Assembly (NCBI RefSeq): GCF_003501885.1
Contig: NZ_QWFA01000016.1
Span: 1 to 49,703 of the forward strand
DNA length: 49,703 nucleotides
DNA from: Streptomyces globisporus
GTDB taxonomy: Bacteria > Actinomycetota > Actinomycetes > Streptomycetales > Streptomycetaceae
Reading direction: 5' to 3'
A program made the translations under genes and the position numbers. Of this stretch, positions 40,917 to 47,970 are shown one piece after another; the first letter of the stretch is position 1, and each line of letters starts with the position of its first letter. The notes under the pieces were generated by a model, which saw only the letters and a list, made by a program, of their open reading frames with translations, was not told the origin of the DNA and did not search any database.

Positions 40917-41792
40917 CGTCCCCGGTTCGGCCGGGGCGACCCCGACCGCTCTGGTCTTCAGGTTGCGCCGCTGCCGCTTGGCCACCCAGGTGGCGAACCA
41001 CGAGAGCAGCATGCACATCCCGATGTAGATCGGCGAGATCACCATCACGACGGGGATGAAGGGAAGATCGTAGTCGAGATTCGACGCGATCAGCTTTCCG
41101 GCGTGGAGGAACTCCTCGTAGGTGATCAGATAGCCCAGTGAGGTGTCCTTCAGCGCGACCACCAGCTGGCTGATGATGGTCGGCAGCATCGCGCGTACGG
41201 CCTGGGGCGCCAGGACGTAGGTGGTGACCTGGGTCTTGCGCATGCCGAGCGCGTACGCCGCCTCGCGCTGGCCCCGGTCCACGGCGTTGATCCCGGTGCG
41301 GAACACCTCCGCGAGGACCGAGCCGTTGTACAGGGTCAGCCCGGCGACGAGGGCGGGCAGCGGCTGGACCTTCAGCGCCACGAAGATGAAGAAGATCATC
41401 ACGAGCACGGGCATGGCCCGGAAGAACTCGACCAGCAGGGTGGAGATCCAGCGCAGCACCCGGTGTTCGGAGAGCCGGCCGACGGCGAGGACCGCGCCGA
41501 GCGCGAGTGAGAGGACCGCCGCGTACGCGAACGCCTTGAGGGTGTTGCCGAGCCCGCGCAGCAGCAGTTCCTGAATGCCCTTGTACTCGAAGGGCGTCCA
41601 CTTCTGCGCGGTGAACTGGTCGGTGTCGAACAGCAGATAGACGATCCAGCCGAACAGCGCCAGGATCACCACCGTGGAGGCGATCCCGTACATCAGGTGC
41701 CGCCTGCGGGTCACCGGTCCGGGGATGTCGTAGAGCGCGGTGGCCTCGGGCGCCGAAGCCCGGGACGGCTTGCGGGTGAGGGTCTTGGTCAT
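40896..41792 (-). CDS. gluD: Glutamate/amino-acid ABC transporter permease (GluD-type)
   Basis: 298 residues, a polar-amino-acid permease of the HisM/GltK family. An N-terminal cytoplasmic stretch precedes a first membrane helix (VVILALFGWIVYLLF), then a periplasmic segment and the conserved transport core. The EAA-type loop reads EAAYALGMRKTQVTTYVLAPQAVRAMLPT, which docks on the ATPase. The ATG at 41792 overlaps the stop of the upstream permease gene (ATGA), so the two subunits are translationally coupled and probably form a heterodimer. It is the last gene of a four-gene operon (ATPase, binding protein, two permeases), the order of actinobacterial gluABCD. Substrate is assigned from family and gene order. 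Confidence 0.9.
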   Translation of the reverse strand: MTKTLTRKPSRASAPEATALYDIPGPVTRRRHLMYGIASTVVILALFGWIVYLLFDTDQFTAQKWTPFEYKGIQELLLRGLGNTLKAFAYAAVLSLALGAVLAVGRLSEHRVLRWISTLLVEFFRAMPVLVMIFFIFVALKVQPLPALVAGLTLYNGSVLAEVFRTGINAVDRGQREAAYALGMRKTQVTTYVLAPQAVRAMLPTIISQLVVALKDTSLGYLITYEEFLHAGKLIASNLDYDLPFIPVVMVISPIYIGMCMLLSWFATWVAKRQRRNLKTRAVGVAPAEPGTLLPGGQ

Positions 41793-42433
41793 CGGGCGAC
41801 TCCCCAGCGCTTCTCCATCACGTTGAACACCGCGCTGATGGTCAGAGTGATGATCAGGTAGCCGACGGCGATCCAGATGAAGGACCAGATGATGCTGTAG
41901 CCCAGTTCGTTGAGCGTCTTGTAGGTGCCGAGGAGTTCGGTGACGCTGAACGCCCCGGCGATGGCGGAGTTCTTCGCCAGCGCGATCAGGGTCGAGCCGA
42001 CCGGCGGGATCACCGACCGGAACGCCTGCGGCAGGACCACGGTGCTCAGGGTCTGGCCGAAGTTCATGCCGAGGCTGCGGGCGGCCTCGCCCTGGCCCTT
42101 GGGCACGGTGTTGATGCCGGAACGCAACACCTCGCAGATGAACGCGGAGGTGTAGCAGCCGAGGGCGATGACGGCGAAGAGCTGGAACGGCAGGACGAGC
42201 CCGAAGCGGGGCAGGCCGAGCAGGACCGCGAAGAACAGCAGCGTCAGGGGGGTGTTGCGGAGCACGGTGACCCAGACCGTGCCCAGCACCCGGAAGGAGC
42301 CGACGGGCGCGACCCGGAAGGACGCCATCAGGAAGCCGAGGACGAGCGCCAGCGCCGAGGCGTAGACGGTCAGTTCGACGGTGCCGAGGAAGCCCTTGCC
42401 GTAGAGGGAGAAGTTCTCTGTCAGTACGTCCAT
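41789..42433 (-). CDS. gluC: Glutamate/amino-acid ABC transporter permease (GluC-type)
   Basis: 214 residues from the ATG at 42433 (MDVLTENFSLYGKGFLGTVE); longer in-frame extensions run into the binding-protein gene in another frame. A compact permease with about five membrane helices and the loop GEAARSLGMNFGQTLSTVVLPQAFRSVIPP. It starts 18 bp after the binding-protein stop and overlaps the next permease by 4 bp. With its partner it should form the membrane channel of an importer for glutamate or a related polar amino acid. Confidence 0.9.
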   Translation of the reverse strand: MDVLTENFSLYGKGFLGTVELTVYASALALVLGFLMASFRVAPVGSFRVLGTVWVTVLRNTPLTLLFFAVLLGLPRFGLVLPFQLFAVIALGCYTSAFICEVLRSGINTVPKGQGEAARSLGMNFGQTLSTVVLPQAFRSVIPPVGSTLIALAKNSAIAGAFSVTELLGTYKTLNELGYSIIWSFIWIAVGYLIITLTISAVFNVMEKRWGVAR

Positions 42434-42450
42434 GGGTGAGGCGCGTCCCC

Positions 42451-43380
42451 TCAGGTCGCCGGGTAGCGGTCGATGGGCGGCGGGGTCGGCGCGGGCGCTC
42501 CGGAGAGCCCCAGCGTCGCTTCGTACGCCTTCTTCCAGTTGCCGTTCTTCTCGTTGGCCTCCAGGGCGTCGTTGAGCGCGTTGCGCAGGGCGTTGTCGCT
42601 GCGCGGTACGCCGATGCCGTACGGCTCCTCCGAGAAGGGTTTGCCGACGACCTTCATCTCGTCGGGCGCCTTGGCCGCGAAGCCCAGCAGGATCGCGTCG
42701 TCGGTGGTGACGGCGTCGACCTGGTAGGTGAGGAGGTTGTCGACGCAGATCGAGTACGTGTCGTACGCGACGAGGGTCGCCTTGGGGTAGTCGGCGGCGA
42801 TGCGCTGGTAGGGCGTGGAGCCGGCCGCGGAGCAGACGGTCTTGCCCGCCAGGTCCCGGGGCCCGTTGATGTCGTTCTCGTCGGTGCGCACCAGCAGTCC
42901 CTGGCCGGCCATGTAGTAGGGGCCGGCGAAGCCGACGAGCTTCTTGCGCATGTCGTTGATGGTGTAGGTGCCGACGTAGTAGTCGATCTGGCCGTTCTGC
43001 AGGGCCGTCTCGCGGTTGGCGGAGGCGATCGTGCGGAAGCGGATCGTCTTCGGTTCGAAGCCGAGCGAGGCCGCCATCATGCGCGCGATCTCGATGTCGA
43101 ACCCGGAGTAGATCCCGCTCGCGGGGTCCTTCTCCCCCAGGTAGGGCTGGTCCTCCTTGGCGCCGACGATCAGATGGCCGCGCCGCTTCGCCTTGGTCCA
43201 GGTGCGGGAGTCGGGCAGTTCGAAGCCGGTGTCGACCTGGTACACGGGCAGGGCCTCGGCCTTGGGACCCTTGACCGGCGGGCTGCCGTCCTTGCCGCAG
43301 CCCGCGGCGAGTGCGGCGAGCAGGAGACCGGCCACGAGGGCGGCGGCCCTGCCCGTACGCGTGTTCCTCGTACGCAACAT
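42451..43380 (-). CDS. gluB: Glutamate-binding lipoprotein of ABC transporter (GluB-type)
   Basis: 309 residues from the ATG at 43380, preceded by AGGGGGG. The N terminus is a lipoprotein signal: basic residues, a hydrophobic stretch and the lipobox LAAGC with Cys28 for lipidation, so the protein is tethered outside the membrane. The mature part is a family-3 periplasmic binding fold, including GFDIEIARMMAASLGF, IRFRTIASANRETALQNGQ and DYYVGTYTI, as in glutamate-binding GluB. Two cysteines in the second lobe (KTVCSAAG and SICVDN) match the disulfide typical of glutamate-binding members. It lies between the ATPase (11 bp upstream) and the permeases, so it supplies substrate to that complex. 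Confidence 0.92.
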   Translation of the reverse strand: MLRTRNTRTGRAAALVAGLLLAALAAGCGKDGSPPVKGPKAEALPVYQVDTGFELPDSRTWTKAKRRGHLIVGAKEDQPYLGEKDPASGIYSGFDIEIARMMAASLGFEPKTIRFRTIASANRETALQNGQIDYYVGTYTINDMRKKLVGFAGPYYMAGQGLLVRTDENDINGPRDLAGKTVCSAAGSTPYQRIAADYPKATLVAYDTYSICVDNLLTYQVDAVTTDDAILLGFAAKAPDEMKVVGKPFSEEPYGIGVPRSDNALRNALNDALEANEKNGNWKKAYEATLGLSGAPAPTPPPIDRYPAT

Positions 43381-43391
43381 GGAATCCCCCC

Positions 43392-44135
<744 letters not shown>

Positions 44136-44282
44136 GCGCTGCCCTACCCACTTGTCGCTGTGTCGAGGTCAGCGCAAACTATCCATCGCGAAAAGGGACT
44201 TCGCACCCGACACGCGTAAATGGCGCAAAAGGCTTTTTAACTGGATTAGGCGAGGGGAGCGGGCAGCTCACCGGCGCCCCGC

Positions 44283-44723
44283 TCAGTTCTCGGCGGACTC
44301 CGCGTACACCTGGGAGAGCTCCGGGCTGCCCGCCATCGCCCAGTCGAGCCCCGCCGAGACGACGTCGATCTCCCGGCCGGACTCCAGCCGCACCACGGGC
44401 TGACCGCTCGGCCAGATGTCCCACGCGGCGCCAGGCACCGTCCGCACGATCACCGTGCCGAGGTAGAGGCCGGCGTCGTTGCCGAGCCAGGGCAGTTCCT
44501 CGGGGTCGTCGCGCCAGCGGGGCGGCAGCTGGTCGAGCGCCACCAACGAGGCGGGGGTGTCGTCGAGTTCGAGTCCTTGCTGCCCCGCCCGGACGCGCAG
44601 CAGCTCGCATTCGGCGAGCAGCTCGGCCACGCCGTCGGGGTCCGTCTCGACGGCGGCGGCGAGCGTGCTCGACTGCGTACCACCCTGACGCTTACGCCAG
44701 TTGTCCAAGAAAGGGATGTTCAT
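44283..44723 (-). CDS. Conserved hypothetical protein, possibly DUF6278 family
   Basis: 146 residues, soluble and acidic, no signal peptide or membrane segment. It begins MNIPFLDNWRKRQGG and resembles a small streptomycete family of unknown function that I recall as DUF6278; that assignment is from memory and not checked. Features are a helical N-terminal third and a beta-rich C-terminal half containing VIVRTVPGAAWDIWPSGQP. It is transcribed toward the glutamate transporter operon and divergently from the dehydrogenase at 44833. Good codon bias supports a real gene. Function unknown. Confidence 0.8.
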   Translation of the reverse strand: MNIPFLDNWRKRQGGTQSSTLAAAVETDPDGVAELLAECELLRVRAGQQGLELDDTPASLVALDQLPPRWRDDPEELPWLGNDAGLYLGTVIVRTVPGAAWDIWPSGQPVVRLESGREIDVVSAGLDWAMAGSPELSQVYAESAEN

Positions 44724-44832
44724 ACCACTAGGGTCCCATCCCGGCCAGGTTCCGCACCACAGGGCGCGCGGCGTTCACCGGTCCCCCACCCCGCCCCGAC
44801 CGGAGAGCCGAGCGCATATCTAAAGTGCGTAC

Positions 44833-45612
44833 ATGAGTGCACAGACCTACGTCTCGGAACTGTTCTCGCTGGAAGGCCGGGTGGCGGTGGTCACCGGAGG
44901 CAGCTCCGGCATCGGCCGGGCGATCACCGGCGCCCTGGCCCGGGCCGGCGCGAGCGTCGTCGTGGTGGCCCGCCGGGAGGCCGAGCTGCGGGCGACCGTG
45001 GACGAGCTGACCGCGGAGGGCTGCCGGGCGGCCTGGGTGAGCGCGGACCTGAGCACCGCCGAGGGGGTCCGCGTGGGGGCGGAGGAGGCCGCGGCGGCGT
45101 TCGGGGAGCCGGACATCCTGGTGAACTGCGCCGGAGTCAATCTCCGCCCGCCGATGACCGAGCTCGGCGAGGACGTCTGGGACACCACGATGGCGGTGAA
45201 CCTGAAGGCGCCGTTCCTGCTCGGGCAGCGGTTCGGGCCGGGCATGGCCGAGCGGGGGTACGGGCGGATCATCCACATCACGTCGCAGCAGGCGCACCGG
45301 GCCTTCGTGAGCAGCGGCGCCTACGGGGTGTCCAAGGGCGGCCTGGAGTCGCTGACCCGGTCGCAGGCCGAGGCATGGTCGCCGCACGGCGTCACCGTGA
45401 ACAGCCTGGTGCCCGGGTTCGTCCTGACTCCGCTGAACGCGCGCCTCCAGTCGGATCCGGAGAAGGTGGCGTCGCTGGCCGCCCGGACGATGGTCGGCCG
45501 CAACGGGCTCGCGGAGGACTTCGCCGGGGCCGCGGTGTTCCTCGCGGGGCGCTCCTCGGCGTACGTCACCGGGCAGTCGTTGTTCGTGGACGGCGGATTC
45601 TCGGTGCACTGA
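44833..45612 (+). CDS. Short-chain dehydrogenase/reductase
   Basis: 259 residues, a complete classical SDR: cofactor motif TGGSSGIGRA, NCAGVN, catalytic Ser in HITSQ, and Tyr/Lys in YGVSK; the C terminus ends with the usual GQSLFVDGGFSVH. Best resemblance is to gluconate 5-dehydrogenase and 3-oxoacyl reductase-like enzymes. ARRE after the second beta strand suggests NADPH preference. There is no Shine-Dalgarno before the ATG; TAAAGT ends 6 nt upstream of it and could be a -10 element, making the mRNA leaderless. Flanked by unrelated genes, so substrate is unknown. Confidence 0.88.
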   Translation: MSAQTYVSELFSLEGRVAVVTGGSSGIGRAITGALARAGASVVVVARREAELRATVDELTAEGCRAAWVSADLSTAEGVRVGAEEAAAAFGEPDILVNCAGVNLRPPMTELGEDVWDTTMAVNLKAPFLLGQRFGPGMAERGYGRIIHITSQQAHRAFVSSGAYGVSKGGLESLTRSQAEAWSPHGVTVNSLVPGFVLTPLNARLQSDPEKVASLAARTMVGRNGLAEDFAGAAVFLAGRSSAYVTGQSLFVDGGFSVH

Positions 45613-45626
45613 GACCGCCGTCCACG
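45585..45626. terminator. Bidirectional hairpin over the dehydrogenase stop codon
   Basis: Twelve-bp perfect arms CGTGGACGGCGG (45585-45596) and complement (45615-45626), with an inner TCTC/GAGA pairing after a 2-nt bulge. The left arm encodes the conserved VDGG of the dehydrogenase. It lies between convergent genes (stops at 45612 and 45649) and could serve both. Confidence 0.65.
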
Positions 45627-45648
45627 TGGCGCGGGGCCGCGGTGGAGC

Positions 45649-46395
45649 TCAGGGGTTCTGCTGGCGGAGGGCCTGGGCCGCCTCGCCCACCGCCCGCTCC
45701 ACCGCGGCGGACGCGGCCTCCTTGTCCAGGCCGAGGCCGGTCAGCACGCCGGAGCCGTCCTCGAACTCCAGCAGGGCCAGCAGGACGTGCTCGGTGCCCA
45801 CGTAGTTGTGGCCGAGCCGCAAGGCCTCGCGGAAGGTCAGCTCCAGGACCTTGCGGGAGTCCGGGTCGTACGGGATGAGCTCGGGCACCTCGCCCACCGG
45901 GGCGGGCAGCGCCGCGGTCGCCGCCGCCCGCAGGGCGTCCGGCTCCACTCCCTGCCCGACGAGGACACGAGCGGCGATGGCCTCGGGCTCGGCGAGCAGA
46001 CCGAGGATCAGGTGGGCGGGGACGATCTCGGCGTTCCGGGCGGCCTGGGCCTCGCTGTGGGAGGCGACCACCACGTTGCGGGCGCGCGGGGTGAAGCGGT
46101 TGAAGCCCTCGTTCGGGTCGAGGTCCGATGAGCCCTCGGCCTTCTTGGGCACGAAGCGCTTCTGGGCGGCCTGCCGGGTGACGCCCATGCTCCGGCCGAT
46201 GTCGGTCCAGGAGGCGCCGGAGCGGCGGGCCTGGTCCACGAAGTGGCCGATGAGGTGGTCGGCCACGTCGCCGAGGTGGTCGGCGGCGAGGACCGCGCCG
46301 GAGAGCTGCTCCAGTGCGTCGTCGTTGGTCTTCTTGATGGCCTCGATCAGATCGTCGAGGCGTACGGAAGGGGTGACGGGAAGAGGCTGCGTCAT
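45649..46395 (-). CDS. HTH plus double Clp-N domain protein, probable regulator
   Basis: The start taken is ATG 46395 (MTQPLPVTPSVRLDD), 248 residues; the longer start at 46416 would fall inside the promoter palindrome. About residues 50-85 form a helix-turn-helix (ASWTDIGRSMGVTRQAAQKRF). The rest holds two Clp N-terminal repeats (FTPRARNVVVASHSEAQ... and LELTFREALRLGHNYVGTEHVLLALL), the substrate- or partner-binding domain of ClpC/ClpA, but no AAA+ ATPase. Such proteins are common in streptomycetes; a role as a DNA-binding protein sensing or recruiting the Clp system is inference. The upstream nested palindrome suggests autoregulation. No Shine-Dalgarno is present. Confidence 0.85.
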   Translation of the reverse strand: MTQPLPVTPSVRLDDLIEAIKKTNDDALEQLSGAVLAADHLGDVADHLIGHFVDQARRSGASWTDIGRSMGVTRQAAQKRFVPKKAEGSSDLDPNEGFNRFTPRARNVVVASHSEAQAARNAEIVPAHLILGLLAEPEAIAARVLVGQGVEPDALRAAATAALPAPVGEVPELIPYDPDSRKVLELTFREALRLGHNYVGTEHVLLALLEFEDGSGVLTGLGLDKEAASAAVERAVGEAAQALRQQNP

Positions 46396-46444
46396 GTGAC
46401 AACCGTAGGTTGACACTCAGGGAGTGTCAACCTTGGGTTGTCAC
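46396..46444 (-). promoter_or_regulatory. Nested palindromic operator overlapping a leaderless promoter
   Basis: Inner arms GGTTGACACTC (46408-46418) and GAGTGTCAACC (46422-46432) flank AGG. Outer arms GTGACAACC (46396-46404) and GGTTGTCAC (46436-46444) are placed symmetrically, 3 bp out on each side. On the minus strand TTGACA (46430-46425), 17 bp, then TACGGT (46407-46402) and 6 nt to the ATG read as a housekeeping promoter whose transcript would begin at the start codon. A bound dimer would cover both promoter hexamers. Confidence 0.8.
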
Positions 46445-46482
46445 GCCGTCCGCAGCCTCTCGCCCGCCGTGCTCCACCCTGC

Positions 46483-47262
46483 TCAGAGGTCGAGGTCGAC
46501 GACCACCGGGGCGTGGTCGGACGCACCTTTGCCCTTGCGCTCCTCACGGTCGACGTAACTGTCCTTGACGGCGGCGGTGAACGGGGCGTTGCCGAAGGTC
46601 AGGTCGATCCGCATGCCCTTGTTCTTGGGGAACCGCAGCTCGCGGTAGTCCCAGAAGGTGTAGGCGCGGTCGTACTTGAGAGGGCGGGGGTGGACCTCGC
46701 TCAGGCCCTCCGCCTCCAGGGCCGCGAGGGCGGCGCGCTCGGCGGGCGTCACATGCGTGGCGCCCTCGAACAGCGCCGGGTCCCAGACGTCCTCGTCGGT
46801 CGGCGCCACGTTGAAGTCGCCGAGGACCGCGAAGGGCAGGGCACCCGCGGCGTCCGCCGCCACGGCCTTCCGCAGGGCCTCCAGCCAGCGCAGCTTGTAC
46901 GCGTAGTGCTCGTGCTCGACCTCGCGGCCGTTGGGCACGTACACCGACCAGAGGCGCAGCGGGCCGCAGGTCGCCGAGATCGCGCGGGGCTCCTGCACGC
47001 CGTCGTAGTCCGGGCCGCCCGGCAGCCCGGTGACGACGTCGGTGAGGCCGACGCGGGAGAGCAGCGCGACCCCGTTCCACCGGCCCGTGGCGTTGACGGC
47101 GGATTCGTAACCCGCCTCGCGCAGGGCTTCGGCGGGGAACTGCTCCGCCGTGCACTTGGTCTCCTGGATGCACAGCACATCGGTGCCGCTGCTCTCCAGC
47201 CAGGCCAGAAGCCTCGGCAGCCGGGCGGTGATCGAATTGACGTTATAGGTGGCGATGCGCAT
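46483..47262 (-). CDS. xthA: Exodeoxyribonuclease III
   Basis: 259 residues from the ATG at 47262; MRIATYNVNSITARLPRLL is the standard exonuclease III N terminus, so the upstream in-frame ATG at 47286 is less likely. Catalytic motifs of the endonuclease/exonuclease/phosphatase fold are all present: IQETK (metal-binding Glu), VYVPNG, LGDFNVAP, RIDLTFGN and the C-terminal GASDHAPVVVDL with the general-base His. The enzyme cuts 5' to abasic sites and removes 3' blocking groups in base excision repair. It is a single gene, unrelated to its neighbours. Confidence 0.95.
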   Translation of the reverse strand: MRIATYNVNSITARLPRLLAWLESSGTDVLCIQETKCTAEQFPAEALREAGYESAVNATGRWNGVALLSRVGLTDVVTGLPGGPDYDGVQEPRAISATCGPLRLWSVYVPNGREVEHEHYAYKLRWLEALRKAVAADAAGALPFAVLGDFNVAPTDEDVWDPALFEGATHVTPAERAALAALEAEGLSEVHPRPLKYDRAYTFWDYRELRFPKNKGMRIDLTFGNAPFTAAVKDSYVDREERKGKGASDHAPVVVDLDL

Positions 47263-47304
47263 GGCAGCCAACCTAGCCGCTCCCACTGACAGCGGCCGCC
47301 GGGC

Positions 47305-47958
47305 TCACAGCTCGGTGGTGCCGCCCGGGGCCAGCCGGTCGTGGTCCGCGCCACCCAGGGCCCCGATCTGGTTGTCGTAGATCGGGCGGGCCAGATCGGT
47401 CAGCAGGGCGTCGTGGACGTCGATGGCGCGCCGCGGCTTCACCTCGCGTACGTAGTCGATGACCTCGGAGATCTTGCTCCAGGGGGCCATCACCGGCAGC
47501 AGCAGCGTGTCCACGGGGCGCTCGGGGACGGTGAGCGCGTCGCCGGGGTGGAAGACCGAACCGTCCACGAGGAAGCCGACGTTGGTGATCCTCGGGATGT
47601 CCGGGTGGATCACCGCGTGCAGCTCGCCGTGCACGGTGACGTCGAATCCGGCGGCGGAGAACGCGTCGCCGTCACCCACGGTGTGCACCCGGCCCGGGAA
47701 GGCGGCCGAGAGCTGCTCGGCGACGCTGCGCAGCGTCCAGATCTCGGCCGCCGGGTTGGCCTCCAGGCCCGCGCGCAGCCTCGCCTCGTTGAAGTGGTCC
47801 GGGTGCTCGTGCGTCACCAGCATGACGTCCGCGCCGAGCGCCGCGTCGTCTTCGGAGAAACCCCCGGGGTCGATGACCAGGATGCGCCCCTCCTTCTCGA
47901 TCCGGACGCAGGAGTGGGTCTTCTTCGTGAGGGTGAGTGCCCCGGGCGATGCGTTCAT
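47305..47958 (-). CDS. Metallo-beta-lactamase-fold hydrolase
   Basis: 217 residues. The metal-binding signature THEHPDHF is near residues 49-56. Later ligands are likely in VHGELHAVIHPD, HPGDAL and VHDAL. The fold and short length resemble UlaG-like or Zn-dependent hydrolases (the L-ascorbate-6-phosphate lactonase group) rather than true beta-lactamases. A good SD (AGGATGGGG) precedes the ATG at 47958. It lies 12 bp downstream of the PcaD-PcaC fusion gene on the same strand, so co-transcription is likely. No signal peptide: cytoplasmic. Substrate unknown. Confidence 0.9.
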   Translation of the reverse strand: MNASPGALTLTKKTHSCVRIEKEGRILVIDPGGFSEDDAALGADVMLVTHEHPDHFNEARLRAGLEANPAAEIWTLRSVAEQLSAAFPGRVHTVGDGDAFSAAGFDVTVHGELHAVIHPDIPRITNVGFLVDGSVFHPGDALTVPERPVDTLLLPVMAPWSKISEVIDYVREVKPRRAIDVHDALLTDLARPIYDNQIGALGGADHDRLAPGGTTEL

Positions 47959-47970
47959 GGCCCCATCCTG

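Noticed and set aside
44257..44284. Seven-bp GAGCGGG/CCCGCTC hairpin at the end of the conserved hypothetical gene
   Set aside because: Short stem and 14-nt loop; too weak to call a terminator in GC-rich DNA.
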